Source: CAYPTB01 sp964413535 (lineage in GTDB: Bacteria; Planctomycetota; UBA1135; GCA-002686595). From it: 64,000 bases of DNA. The stretch lies in NCBI GenBank assembly GCA_964413535.1, contig CAYPTB010000039.1:1-64000 (forward strand), read 5' to 3'. Under the pieces are notes generated by a model. That model saw only the letters and a program-made list of their open reading frames with translations, made no database searches and was not told the DNA's origin. This document shows, in pieces, positions 42,933 through 51,957 of the stretch. How positions within the stretch are numbered: the stretch's first letter is position 1; every line of letters begins with the position of its first letter. Made by a program: the position numbers and the translations under genes.

Positions 42933-43103
42933 ATGGGCCTACTCGGATGGGCACTGATGTTCCTCGTCGTCTCCCTCATCGCGGGATTGCTGGGATTCGG
43001 GGGCGTGGCGAGCGGTGCCGCGGGCGTCTCCAAGTTCCTCTTCGGCCTCTTCCTGGTGGTCTTCATCGTGCTCTTGATCATGAGCTTCTTCGCGGCGGCC
43101 TAG
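42933..43103 (+). CDS. DUF1328 small membrane protein (YtjA-like)
   Basis: 56 residues with two membrane helices (GWALMFLVVSLIAGLLGF and FLFGLFLVVFIVLLIMSF), the standard DUF1328 layout and length. AAAGGAG seven bases before the ATG is one of the best ribosome sites in the window. Family members are often stress- or envelope-related and of unknown mechanism. Confidence 0.88.
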   Translation: MGLLGWALMFLVVSLIAGLLGFGGVASGAAGVSKFLFGLFLVVFIVLLIMSFFAAA

Positions 43104-43127
43104 CCGACCGCGGAAGGGGAAGTCGAC

Positions 43128-43283
43128 ATGCTCGGCACCATCCTGATCGTCCTGCTCGTGTTGCTGCTCCTCGGCGCCACGCCGCGCTGGTCCTACAGCA
43201 AGAGCTGGGGCTACGGGCCGAGCGGCGTCCTCGGACTCTTGCTCGTGATCGTGTTGATCCTCGTGCTCATGGGCCGCATCTAG
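43128..43283 (+). CDS. DUF3309-type small membrane protein
   Basis: 51 residues. The chain MLGTILIVLLVLLLLGATPRW, then the Trp/Tyr-rich turn SYSKSWGYGPSG and a second helix, is typical of DUF3309. An AAGGGG site lies about eight bases before the ATG. It sits 24 bases downstream of the DUF1328 gene; such genes often travel together, and both are probably co-transcribed. Confidence 0.85.
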   Translation: MLGTILIVLLVLLLLGATPRWSYSKSWGYGPSGVLGLLLVIVLILVLMGRI

Positions 43284-43310
43284 GGCGTTCGGCGCGCGGC
43301 CCCTTCACGG

Positions 43311-45224
43311 TCAGGGCGCCGCGTTCCGCTCCACCGCCTGGCGCACCGTGTCGGCGATCACTTCCTGGATCGCCTCGCGGTGGAGGTTGCCGAGGTGGCC
43401 GCCGGCGGGGAAGAGGGTCACCCGCTCGCCCAGCGTTGCGCGCAACCAGTCGAGGTCCTCGGCGCGCAGGAGGAAGTCGTTCTCGTTCGCGAAGAGCCGG
43501 ACGCGCTCGTTCGCCGCGAGGCCGGCCTCGACCGAGCGCAGGTCGCTCTGCTCGAACAGCGCGCGCGCGCCGGCCTCGTCGAGCCTGATCGCCGGAAGGC
43601 GCTCGGCGCCGGAGTCCTGCGCGTGCTCCGCGTAGTAGGGCAGCACGAACGCGTACACGTACTCCAGGTACGAGTACTCGGATGCTTCGCGGAACGCCGG
43701 CGCCCGGTGCAGGCGTTCGCGCGGCGTGCGCAGGACGCCCAGGTCGTGGAGCTCCTGCGACTGGAGCAGGAGGAACTGCAGTTCGAGCCGGAACGACAGG
43801 CCGATGAGGAACTGCGCCTCGAGCTCGGTGAAGGGCAGCTCCATGCCCGGCTGGAGATCTCCGTTGCTCAGGTACAAGACCTTCGCGAAGATCTCCTCGA
43901 TGCGTTCTTCGCGCTCGGCGGCGGGGAAGGAGAGCGGGGCGTTGTAGAAGCGGTCGAGCTGTGTCAGGGCGTGCTCGACGCTGACGGGCGGGTCGAGCGC
44001 GACGTACAGATCGAAGACGAGCAGGTCCTGCGCGGCGGCCTGCTCCTCGCTCGCGGCGATGAAGAGCGCCTGGTAGGCGCCGAGCGACAGGCCGCCCAGG
44101 CGCCGGTCGCCGAAGCGGCCGGGGAAGCGGCGCTCGAGGTCGCGATCGATCGCGGTCAGCGCCACGTGCAGGTCGTGCGAGTCGACGGGGCCGTAGCCAG
44201 GCGTCGCGACGCTGGCGCCGAAGCGCATGAACTCCCAGTTCGACGGGCTCGACACCGCGACGACCGAATGACCGTTGCGGTAGGCGATCTCCGCCAGCGC
44301 GAGCGTCCCCTCGCTCAAACGATGGCCGCCGAAGCCGGGCACGACGTACGCGAGCGGCGCCGGCTCGGGCTGCAGCCACAACGAGTACGGGAAGCGTTCC
44401 CCGGACGCGAGCCTCACGCGCTCGGTCGAGCCGGTATCGGCGAAGTCCGCGTCCTCGGGCACGAGGAAGATCGCGCTCAGGGTCTGCGTGGACGCACTCG
44501 TGTCGCTCTTCCACACGAAGTCCGTGACTTCGATCTCGCGCTGCTGAGCGTAGAGCGTGCGGGCGGGCTCGTAGGCGTCGAAGTACACCTCGACCGTGCG
44601 CAAGTCGGCTTCGATGCGGTCGGCCAGGTCGTTCAGGTCGAGCAGCGCCGTCACGGGCGCGTAGTAGAAGAACGGGTCGCTGAGCGTGTCCGGGACGAGG
44701 CCGACGCCGTCGCGCACGGTGCTCGACCCGAAGAACGGCAGGAAGACGTAGGTGCTCTTCTTCCAACCCCAGCTCGCGAAGGTCTGGCCGAAGTCTTCCG
44801 GGTAGGGATGGAGCCCGAAGCGTTGCGCCGGGTCGTAGAGCCCGAGCAGACCGACCGTCGTGTTGATGGCGAAGCGCGCCGTCTCGATGCCGCTCTCGCG
44901 CAGGTTGCCCTGCAGCAGGTTGTTGACGAAGCGCTTGGGGAACTCGAGGTTGTCGCCGGCCTTGGAGAGCCGCGTGCGCACGTACTCGGGGACGAGGCAG
45001 CGGTAGAAGCGCGCCGGCGGCGCGACGATCCACTTCAGGAACTGGTGCGTCGTCCAGGCCGACACCCGGTTCGCGGGCTCGAGCGGATCGTCGACGTGCG
45101 GGAAGACGATCTCCTCGGCGAGGAAGTGCTGCGCGCCGGGGCCGTCGTAGTCCGACCAATCGCGCCGCTCGTAGTCGCTCGAGACGCACGAGGCCGCGAG
45201 CAGGGCGAGCGCCAGGGATCTCAC
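43311..45224 (-). CDS. MlaA-type lipoprotein fused to alpha/beta hydrolase
   Basis: 637 residues. A short signal with lipobox (LLAASC) gives an outer-membrane-type lipoprotein. Residues about 35-260 match MlaA/VacJ: DPLEPANR, the FAINTTVGLLGLYDPA helix and the FGQTFASWGW...LPFFGSSTVRDGVG motif. MlaA removes phospholipids from the outer leaflet of the outer membrane. From about residue 290 an alpha/beta hydrolase follows, with oxyanion strand LAYVVPGFGGH, nucleophile elbow GLSLGAY (Ser near 380), Asp in FANENDFLL and terminal His in PAGGHLGNLHRE. Substrate unknown. The GTG start overlaps the preceding YjdF-type gene as GTGA. Confidence 0.82.
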   Translation of the reverse strand: MRSLALALLAASCVSSDYERRDWSDYDGPGAQHFLAEEIVFPHVDDPLEPANRVSAWTTHQFLKWIVAPPARFYRCLVPEYVRTRLSKAGDNLEFPKRFVNNLLQGNLRESGIETARFAINTTVGLLGLYDPAQRFGLHPYPEDFGQTFASWGWKKSTYVFLPFFGSSTVRDGVGLVPDTLSDPFFYYAPVTALLDLNDLADRIEADLRTVEVYFDAYEPARTLYAQQREIEVTDFVWKSDTSASTQTLSAIFLVPEDADFADTGSTERVRLASGERFPYSLWLQPEPAPLAYVVPGFGGHRLSEGTLALAEIAYRNGHSVVAVSSPSNWEFMRFGASVATPGYGPVDSHDLHVALTAIDRDLERRFPGRFGDRRLGGLSLGAYQALFIAASEEQAAAQDLLVFDLYVALDPPVSVEHALTQLDRFYNAPLSFPAAEREERIEEIFAKVLYLSNGDLQPGMELPFTELEAQFLIGLSFRLELQFLLLQSQELHDLGVLRTPRERLHRAPAFREASEYSYLEYVYAFVLPYYAEHAQDSGAERLPAIRLDEAGARALFEQSDLRSVEAGLAANERVRLFANENDFLLRAEDLDWLRATLGERVTLFPAGGHLGNLHREAIQEVIADTVRQAVERNAAP

Positions 45225-45922
45225 TGGCTCCTCGCCCGCTCGATCGCTTCCTCGCCCAGGGGCCGCGGGTCCTTCACGCGCAGGCTCTCCGCCCACTCGC
45301 GCTGGAAGTCGCGGTCGAGTGCGCGGTGGATCGCGGCCGCGATCCCGAGCGAGAGCACGGCACCGAGCGTCGCGAGCAACATGTCCCAGTGCGCGTCCCA
45401 CACGTCGCCCTGCGTGCCGAGGAAGGCCGGCCCCAAGTCCCCGCCCAAGACGGTCGCGGCGCCCCACTCGATCAGCTCGTAGAGCATCGACGTCGAGGCC
45501 ACCATGTCGAGCGGCAGGAAGTAGCCCCAGAAGCCGCGCGCCTGGGCGACGCGCACGAAGAGCTCGCGCAGCGGGTAGGCCAGCAGGAAGCCGTAGGAGA
45601 AGTGCACCATCCGGTCGTAGTGATTGCGCTCGAGTCCGAACCGCTCCGAGAGCGTCCGGCCGGTCCAGCGCTCGAACCACGCGTCGTAGGGCACCTCCGA
45701 GTACGTGTAGTGGGCGCCGAGCTCGTGCAGCATGAGGAAGAGGAAGATCAGCGTGTACGAGACCTTCGAGAGCCGGAAGCGCCGGTACGTGAGCACGAGC
45801 ACGAGCACGGCCGCCACCGCCAGCGCGTTCTCGAGCGCCCAATCGTCCCGGTAGCTCGGATCGATGCCGAGCAGCACCGCCACGACGAGGAAGAGGCCGA
45901 GCAGGACGAGGGGATAGCGCAT
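45221..45922 (-). CDS. YjdF-type (DUF2238) inner-membrane protein
   Basis: 233 residues, five to six membrane helices. Family motifs HELGAHYTYSEVPY and ERNHYDRMVHFSYGFLLAYP, plus DMVASTSMLYELIEW, are present. Function unknown in the family. Its stop overlaps the start of the MlaA-hydrolase fusion, so the two are translationally coupled. A shared role in envelope lipid handling is possible but rests on position. Confidence 0.88.
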   Translation of the reverse strand: MRYPLVLLGLFLVVAVLLGIDPSYRDDWALENALAVAAVLVLVLTYRRFRLSKVSYTLIFLFLMLHELGAHYTYSEVPYDAWFERWTGRTLSERFGLERNHYDRMVHFSYGFLLAYPLRELFVRVAQARGFWGYFLPLDMVASTSMLYELIEWGAATVLGGDLGPAFLGTQGDVWDAHWDMLLATLGAVLSLGIAAAIHRALDRDFQREWAESLRVKDPRPLGEEAIERARSQ

Positions 45923-45941
45923 GGGGTCGCGGCGCGGGGAA

Positions 45942-45947
45942 AGGATA
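45942..45947 (-). promoter_or_regulatory. Candidate -10 element (TATCCT)
   Basis: Minus-strand context GGCACTATCCTTTCC, 19 bases before the YjdF-type start. Good spacing for a short leader. Confidence 0.38.
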
Positions 45948-45966
45948 GTGCCGGGTCGTGCGCGCT

Positions 45967-46854
45967 TCAGCCCACAGGCCTGGGGACGCCCGGCGCGGCG
46001 CGTTCCGGCCGCAGCGCGACGAGCAGCGTCGAGGCCAGGATCAACAGCGCGCCGGCGAGCGTCCAGCCGGTCGGGATCTCGCCGAAGAAGGCGATGCCGA
46101 GCAGCGCCGCGAAGACCACCTGCGTGTAGGAGACCGCCGTGGCGCGGCCCGCCGTCTCGTGCTTCAGGCCGTGCGTGAGCCACACCTGGCCGAGCTGGGC
46201 CGAGATGCCCACGCCCACGAGCGCCGGCCAGTCCCAGGGGCTCGGCACGACGAGCTCCGTCGCGATCACCGGGACCGAGAGCGGCACGGCCACGAGCGGG
46301 AAGTACAGGACGATCACGTTCGGGTCGTCGGTCGTGGAGAGCCGCCGCACGACGACGTAGGCGAAGGAGCTCGACAGCGCGCCGCCGAGCGCGATCAGGA
46401 CGGCGAGCGTGTCGAGGTCCGCGCCATGCCTGCCGAACAGGACGTCGGGCCGCGTCACGAGCACGACGCCCAAGAGGCTCGCCGCGCAGGAGACGAGCGT
46501 GCTCGCGCGCATCCCCTCGCGCAGGAACCGGAGCGCCAGGAGCGACGTCAGCAGCGGATGCATGTACTGGAGCACCGTCGCCTCGGCCAGCGGCAAGTGC
46601 GTCACGGCAAAGTACACGCAGGAGAGCGCGAGGAAGCCGAAGAGCCCGCGCAGGAGCAACAGCGGTCGCTGCACGCCCCACGGACTCACGCCCTTGTGCC
46701 GGAGCCATGCGAGCGAGAGGAACAGCGTGAGGATCGCGCGGATGAGCACGATCTCCTGGCTCGGCAGATGCTCGCCCAGGTGCTTGACGAGCGCCGTCAT
46801 CACGGCGAAGGCGAACGCGCTCGCCACCATGTACCGGGCTCCGATCGAGATCAC
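45967..46854 (-). CDS. EamA/DMT-family transporter
   Basis: 295 residues with ten predicted helices in two five-helix EamA halves (the second starting near residue 150). Drug/metabolite transporters of this family usually export small metabolites or amino acids; substrate not predictable. GTG at 46854 is taken as start, with ATG at 46830 as alternative. It is 45 bases downstream of a small gene on the same strand. Confidence 0.88.
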   Translation of the reverse strand: MISIGARYMVASAFAFAVMTALVKHLGEHLPSQEIVLIRAILTLFLSLAWLRHKGVSPWGVQRPLLLLRGLFGFLALSCVYFAVTHLPLAEATVLQYMHPLLTSLLALRFLREGMRASTLVSCAASLLGVVLVTRPDVLFGRHGADLDTLAVLIALGGALSSSFAYVVVRRLSTTDDPNVIVLYFPLVAVPLSVPVIATELVVPSPWDWPALVGVGISAQLGQVWLTHGLKHETAGRATAVSYTQVVFAALLGIAFFGEIPTGWTLAGALLILASTLLVALRPERAAPGVPRPVG

Positions 46855-46898
46855 GGCGTCGCGGCGGCCGCGCCCCGCTCGGGCGGCCGGCCCACCCC

Positions 46899-47111
46899 CT
46901 ACTTCCCGTTCTCCGCCGCGTTCCGCTCGCGCGCGATGCGCCAGGCCGTCTCCGCATTCGAGCAGATCTCGACGATGCGGCCCTTGGGTCCCGACGGCTT
47001 CGAGGGATCGATCCCCTCGTAGTAGACCTTCTCCTGGCTCGTGTCGTGCACCGCGTAGCCGTAGCCGAGGTTGCTGACGATGTAGCGCTTCTTCTCCGGG
47101 GCTCGTGACAT
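46899..47111 (-). CDS. Small hypothetical protein
   Basis: 70 residues, soluble, with no signal. A compact beta-like middle (KKRYIVSNLGYGYAVHDT) is followed by a C-terminal helix (NAETAWRIARERNAAENGK). Good codon use and a TATCCT -10-like hexamer 31 bases upstream support it. No family recognised. Confidence 0.65.
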   Translation of the reverse strand: MSRAPEKKRYIVSNLGYGYAVHDTSQEKVYYEGIDPSKPSGPKGRIVEICSNAETAWRIARERNAAENGK

Positions 47112-47427
47112 GTCGACGCCGAACTCGCGCTCGCGGGCGCAGAGGATAGCGGTCGGTCGTCCCCGCGGCAGCCCGTCACGGGCCTCGCGCGAGCGGGATC
47201 GACCGCACCCCGAAGGAGCGACGACTCGGACACCTCCGGCCCGAGGCGGCAACCCCCTGCGCCCTCCGATTCCCCCGCGAACCGAGGCGTACCGAGTATT
47301 GAGGATGGCGCCCGCGGTCGGGATTCGCCAACCTTCGCCGTCCGATCCCCCGCTTCCGGCCCGCTCTCGACCAGCGTCGAGCGCGACGACGGGTCGCGGG
47401 GCCTTATCCCTTTCCAGGAGGAACCCG
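47112..47427. other. Divergent intergenic region
   Basis: This 316-base region carries the TATCCT candidate for the small minus-strand gene and a strong ribosome site (CCAGGAGGAACCC) just before the plus-strand beta-barrel gene. No extra gene seen. Confidence 0.45.
47143..47148 (-). promoter_or_regulatory. Candidate -10 element (TATCCT)
   Basis: Minus-strand context CCGCTATCCTCTG, 31 bases before the small hypothetical gene. Confidence 0.36.
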
Positions 47428-47982
47428 ATGAGATTCGACCTGATCGCTGGCTTGTCCCTGCTCTTCTCGGCGTCGTGTGCGGCCGTGGCTCCCACGCCCC
47501 AGGGCGACGTCGGTCGCTACGGCCCCGGAGAGGGCGAGTCGCTCCTGACCTTCGGCGGCGCCCTGTCGATGATCGAACCCGACGAGGGCGAAGACGTGGA
47601 CTCGCTGACCGGACAGGTGGGCGTCGGCCACTTCCTCGACGAGCACAACGAGGTGGGCGGACAGATCCTCGTTGCGCGCGCCGACAGCGACGGCTTCGAT
47701 ACGTCGTTCATCGCCCTCGCCCCCTACTACAACTACAACTGGCGGCAATCCTCGAGGACCTGGTACTACGCCGGTCCGCACATCGGTCTCCTGTTCAGCG
47801 AGGTCGACGCGGGAACGGTCGACGAGGACGACACGAGCTTCAGCTACGGCGCGCACGCCGGCGTCCGCCAATGGCTCACGCCGAGCACGTCGTGGTTCGT
47901 CGAGCCGCGCCTCACGCAATCGTCGGAGGTCGACGACTTCACGATCCTGTTCGGTCTCAACGTCACGTTCTGGAACGACTGA
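47428..47982 (+). CDS. Outer-membrane beta-barrel-like protein
   Basis: 184 residues. A signal with a possible lipobox (LLFSASC) precedes alternating hydrophobic/polar strands rich in Tyr, Phe and Trp (YYNYNWRQSSRTWYYAGPHIG) and a terminal strand LFGLNVTFWND ending close to the usual aromatic signature of barrels. An eight-strand barrel is plausible. AGGAGGAA is eight bases before the ATG. The next lipoprotein gene begins 15 bases after the stop. Confidence 0.72.
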   Translation: MRFDLIAGLSLLFSASCAAVAPTPQGDVGRYGPGEGESLLTFGGALSMIEPDEGEDVDSLTGQVGVGHFLDEHNEVGGQILVARADSDGFDTSFIALAPYYNYNWRQSSRTWYYAGPHIGLLFSEVDAGTVDEDDTSFSYGAHAGVRQWLTPSTSWFVEPRLTQSSEVDDFTILFGLNVTFWND

Positions 47983-47997
47983 TTCGGGAGGCGACGT

Positions 47998-49011
47998 TTG
48001 CGCCGGATTCCCGCGGTCGTCACCGCGTTGAGCGCGCTCGCGCTCACGACCTGCGTGTCCGCCGTGCCCGCGGAGCTCTCCGCGGCGCGGCGGGGACCGG
48101 TTGCGTTGCCGGCGGGTGACGGAGCTCACCTCGTCTTCCGGCGCGACCGCGTCGAGCGGCGCCGCGGAGCCGAGGTCGAGTGGAGCATCGAGCACGCCGA
48201 TGCCGGCGACCCGCTCGTCTCGGCCATCGACCTCGACTCGGCCTGGGCCGCCGTCGGGTACGCGCGCCGGCTCGCCTTCGTCCAGCTCGCCGCCCAGCGA
48301 GTGAGCTGGACGGACAGCCCCGCGAGCGATCCGCGGGGACTCGCGCTGCGCGGCGAGACGGCCGCCCTGTGGAGCGGGACGCGCGCCGTGGCCGTGCGCG
48401 TTCCCTCCGGAGCGGTGCTGTGGGAGGACGACCTCGCGCCGCTGCTCGAGTCGGTCGGCGTCAATCGCCTAGAGCACCTCGTCCCGCGCGGCGACGACCG
48501 CGCGCTCGTGCTCGGCTCGCGCACGGGCTCCTCCTTCACCGACGGGAAGGTCGTCGTGCTCGCCCTCGACCGCTCGCGCGGCGACTGGCGCATCGAGAAC
48601 GAGAGCACGCTGCGCGGGCTCACCTGGGTGCACCGCGCCGCGAGCGAGGGCGCGGCGCTGTACGTCGCCGGTTTGCGCGAGGAGACGCAGCGCTCGCCCG
48701 GCGGCCCCGGCCGCCTGCTGCAGGCCCTCGTGGTCGCGCAAGTCGACCTCGACACGCTTTCCGCGCGCGAGATCCTGTGGTCGCAGCGCCAGGCGCGCTC
48801 GACCGTCGTGCACGAGCTCGCCGTCGGCACGAACGCGCTCGCACTCCTGCTCGACGGCAAGACCGTCGAGGTCTACCGCATCGTCGAGAACGGCCGCGCC
48901 ACGGCCCCGGTGTTCGACCAACACTTCGCCTCCGCCGAATCGCTCGCCTGGATCTCCCCCGCAGAGCTGCTCGTCGTCGCCGACGGCGAGCCGCGCAGCG
49001 TGCGGTACTGA
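47998..49011 (+). CDS. Lipoprotein with propeller-like repeats
   Basis: 337 residues from a TTG start supported by GGGAGG about six bases upstream. The signal peptide has a candidate lipobox (ALALTTC). The mature part is beta-rich with repeating hydrophobic strands (AALWSGTRAVAVRVPSGAVLWEDD), as in WD/PQQ-like propellers, but no canonical repeat is certain. It probably forms an operon with the beta-barrel gene. Function unknown. Confidence 0.65.
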   Translation: MRRIPAVVTALSALALTTCVSAVPAELSAARRGPVALPAGDGAHLVFRRDRVERRRGAEVEWSIEHADAGDPLVSAIDLDSAWAAVGYARRLAFVQLAAQRVSWTDSPASDPRGLALRGETAALWSGTRAVAVRVPSGAVLWEDDLAPLLESVGVNRLEHLVPRGDDRALVLGSRTGSSFTDGKVVVLALDRSRGDWRIENESTLRGLTWVHRAASEGAALYVAGLREETQRSPGGPGRLLQALVVAQVDLDTLSAREILWSQRQARSTVVHELAVGTNALALLLDGKTVEVYRIVENGRATAPVFDQHFASAESLAWISPAELLVVADGEPRSVRY

Positions 49012-49156
49012 CAGGAGCTCGACCGAGGGCGTGGTCTGCTCGCGTCGCAGCCCGCTCCGCGGGGGAGACCGAGGGCCAGGGCCGGATCCACGGGGCGGAC
49101 CTGTCCAAGCAGGAGAGCAGCGAGTTCAATGGATAAAGCTCGCCCAGGAGGAACCC

Positions 49157-50488
49157 ATGAAACTCGAGCGTCTGCTGTTCTACGCCGTGATCGCCTTCGC
49201 CGCGTCGAACTCTGCGCGCGGCGACGTGATCGTCGTCGATTCCGCCGGAGGGGGGGACCACACGACTCTGCAAGCCGCAGTCGATGCCGCGGTCGACGGT
49301 GACATACTCCTCGTGCGCCAAGGTGCGTACGCAGGCTTCCGCGTCGACGACAAGTCGCTATCCGTCGTCGCCGAGGAGATCGCCACGGTCGATGTGCTGG
49401 GCGGCATCGCGGTCGAGAACCTCGCGGCGGCGCGCAGCGTCACGCTCGTGGGCCTGCAGGTCACGGGGGCGTTGGGGAGCTGCCCGACGCAGGGCAGCGC
49501 GCTGCTCGCGCGCAACGACGCGGGCGCCGTGCGCGCGCTTTCGTGCCGTTTCATCGGAGCCGGCGGCTCGATGCAGGGGTGCTACTTCCTCTATTGCCCG
49601 TGCGACCCCAAGTACGGCTACGGCTACACCTCCGTCTACTACGGGCATTACCTCGACTACCACCTCGCCGGCTGGGACGCCGTGCGCTTGTTCCACGCGG
49701 AGCAGGTCACGCTCGCGCGCTGCGTCGTGCGCGGCGGCTTCGCCATCGCCGAGGACGACTCGGCCTACGGCGTCGGCGGCGACGGCGGCCACGGGATGCT
49801 CGCGCTCGAGTCGAACCTCGCGCTGTACGACTGCATCGTCGAGGGGCAGAACGGCGCGTACGCCGCGCAGATCGGCGGGGACGGAGGGACGGGGCTGTTC
49901 CTCGAGGGATCGCGGGCCTTCGGCTCCGGTACCGAGTTCCGCGGCGACCGCGGCGCAGATGCGTACGATTTCTTCTACTCCGCGGGCGGCGACGGCGGTC
50001 ACGGCGCGAGCGTTCCGCCGGGATCGGAGCTCGACACCGTCGCCTGCAGCTTCTTCGGCGGGGACGGCGGCATGGCGCTTTTCGTCCAGGGCGAGCCGGG
50101 ACAACCCATCGCGGGCGGCGGGACGGTCACACGATCGGCCGGCCCTGCCCGCAGCGTCTGGATCGATCCGCCGACGGACGACGGCTCGCAGATGTCCATC
50201 GAGTTCCGCGGCGACACGGCGGACTTCGTCTTCCTGGCGCTGTCGCTCCAGCCGGGCTTCGAGCCCGCGCCAGGCCTGTCGGGCGTCATCGTCATCGGAC
50301 CGGGAGTCTTCGTGCCGATGGGCTTCGTGCCGCCGTCGGGCGTGCTCGTGAAGAACGCAGGCCTGAACATCCTCGACCCCGGAGTGGAGGGGATCGAGGT
50401 CTACGCGCAGGGCGTCTTCCTCGACGCGGCGCTCAGCGTGCGCCTCGCTTCGTGGACGCACATCGTGGTCCTCGATCCGAACCTCTGA
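49157..50488 (+). CDS. Secreted right-handed beta-helix protein
   Basis: 443 residues. The signal peptide (to about residue 22) precedes a parallel beta-helix opening typical of pectate-lyase-like folds (VIVVDSAGGGDHTTLQAAVDAAVDGDILLVRQGAYAGF). A Cys/Tyr-rich insertion near residues 135-165 (MQGCYFLYCPCDPKYGYGY) and Gly-rich turns (GGDGGHG) follow. The leader CAGGAGGAACCC before the ATG is nearly identical to that of the gene at 47428. No catalytic residues could be identified. It converges with the arylsulfotransferase-like gene, leaving three bases. Confidence 0.75.
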   Translation: MKLERLLFYAVIAFAASNSARGDVIVVDSAGGGDHTTLQAAVDAAVDGDILLVRQGAYAGFRVDDKSLSVVAEEIATVDVLGGIAVENLAAARSVTLVGLQVTGALGSCPTQGSALLARNDAGAVRALSCRFIGAGGSMQGCYFLYCPCDPKYGYGYTSVYYGHYLDYHLAGWDAVRLFHAEQVTLARCVVRGGFAIAEDDSAYGVGGDGGHGMLALESNLALYDCIVEGQNGAYAAQIGGDGGTGLFLEGSRAFGSGTEFRGDRGADAYDFFYSAGGDGGHGASVPPGSELDTVACSFFGGDGGMALFVQGEPGQPIAGGGTVTRSAGPARSVWIDPPTDDGSQMSIEFRGDTADFVFLALSLQPGFEPAPGLSGVIVIGPGVFVPMGFVPPSGVLVKNAGLNILDPGVEGIEVYAQGVFLDAALSVRLASWTHIVVLDPNL

Positions 50489-50491
50489 GCT

Positions 50492-51847
50492 TCAGCGCCT
50501 GCCGAGGAAGGGCTCGACCTCGTCGGGCGCGTAGCGCCGCAGCCGGATGGCGGCGCGGCGGCCTTCTTCGTCGCGCTCTGGCGCGACGAAGCGCCACACG
50601 ATCTCGCCTGCGCGGGTGACCTCGAACGCTTCGCCGCGCTCGGAGTTGCAGACCAGCACGTTGCCGCCCGGAAGCTCATGGCAGGTCCCGCGCGTCGTGC
50701 AGTAGAAGTCGGAGGGCTCGGGCGCGCTCCAACTCCAGACGATCTCCTCGGTCGCGGGATCGACCTCGACGATGCGCGAGTGTCTGCGGCCGCGAATGCC
50801 GTTGTCGAAGACGAGCACGTTGCCGTTCGCGAGCAGCGAGGCTTCGTGCGGCCCCTGCAGGACGCCGCGCCCGAAGCGCCAGACTTCCAGGCCGGTCTCC
50901 CAGCGGAAGACGGCGATCTCGTCCTGGTGGCGCAGCGTGACGAGCACGTTCCCCGACGCGTACAGGGGACCGCGGTCGGCGAGCTCGGGCCGCTCGATCC
51001 AGTGCACGGCGTTCGCGTGGATGAGGTCGACGGGGAAGTCCGACGGCGCAGCGGGGGCGGTCGTCTCGCGCGGCCAGGCGCTCGCCGTGCGATCGGCCGC
51101 GGCAAAGGCCTCGACCTCGGCCAGCACGACGGCGAAGGCGTCGCGGTCCCCCGCGGGGAGCTCGTGGAAGTCGCCTTCGACGCCGAGCGACGGAGCCCGC
51201 CCCTCGACGTCCAGGAGATCGCCCAGCGAGTGTGACTCGAGCACGCGGCCGTCCGCGCTCATGCGCACGACGAGATTGTCGAGCAGTGGGGGCCAACCGA
51301 GCTTGGGGTCGAGCTCGCGCCGCTCGAGCGTGAGGACCACGATCTCGCCACGCGGCGTCCACTCGAGGTCGTGGTGCGCGGCCAGCGGCGTCCTCCAGCG
51401 CAGCGTTCCGTCGAAGCCCAAGCGCGCGACGTAGGCGCGCGGAACGCCGGTGTTCGCGCCATCCGAATCGAGCGCGCCGAGCACCAGCACGTCCCCGTCC
51501 GGCAGGAGCTCGCAGCGCACCCAGGCCTTGGCGAGCGGATCGCTCCAGCGCGCGACGGAGTTCCCGGCTGCGTCGATCAGCGCGGCCCGGGCGAAGGGGA
51601 TGCTCACGTAGAGGTCGTAGCCGGGCGCCGAGCGCGCCTCGTCGCGCAGCAGCACGCCGCTCTCCCCGTCGTCCTCGACCTCGGTGAAGTCGACGTAGCC
51701 GAGCGACGCGAGCTCGGTCGGCGCCGGCGGCGCCGGGGCGAGAGCTTCCTCCGCGCTCGCGACCGGCGCCCGCGCCTCGCGCTCCGCTCCGCAGCAAAGG
51801 GCCGAAGCCGCCAGGACTGCGGAGAGGAAACGTGTGCCGGAGCCCAT
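50492..51847 (-). CDS. Arylsulfotransferase (ASST)-like lipoprotein
   Basis: About 451 residues. A short signal with Cys near residue 18 suggests a lipoprotein. The rest resembles arylsulfotransferase-type six-bladed propellers, with blocks DLIHANAVHWIE, TLRHQDEIAVFRW, GPHEASLLANGNVLVFDNG, HSRIVEVDPATEEIVWSW and TCHELPGGNVLVCNSERGE. The pattern of catalytic/structural His residues (HANA, RHQD, PHEA, CHEL) fits the ASST family, which moves sulfate between phenolic compounds. Here it may instead be a related non-catalytic propeller. An ATG at 51859 is an alternative start. Confidence 0.72.
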   Translation of the reverse strand: MGSGTRFLSAVLAASALCCGAEREARAPVASAEEALAPAPPAPTELASLGYVDFTEVEDDGESGVLLRDEARSAPGYDLYVSIPFARAALIDAAGNSVARWSDPLAKAWVRCELLPDGDVLVLGALDSDGANTGVPRAYVARLGFDGTLRWRTPLAAHHDLEWTPRGEIVVLTLERRELDPKLGWPPLLDNLVVRMSADGRVLESHSLGDLLDVEGRAPSLGVEGDFHELPAGDRDAFAVVLAEVEAFAAADRTASAWPRETTAPAAPSDFPVDLIHANAVHWIERPELADRGPLYASGNVLVTLRHQDEIAVFRWETGLEVWRFGRGVLQGPHEASLLANGNVLVFDNGIRGRRHSRIVEVDPATEEIVWSWSAPEPSDFYCTTRGTCHELPGGNVLVCNSERGEAFEVTRAGEIVWRFVAPERDEEGRRAAIRLRRYAPDEVEPFLGRR

Positions 51848-51957
51848 GGCGCAAGTCATGGTAGACCGCCTCGGCCTCCGGGGGCAGCGCCGTGCGCAGA
51901 TGGATTCGCAGGCTTGCGCTCACGCCCGCAGCCTTCGGCCCTGCGCGAGCGGCGCGA

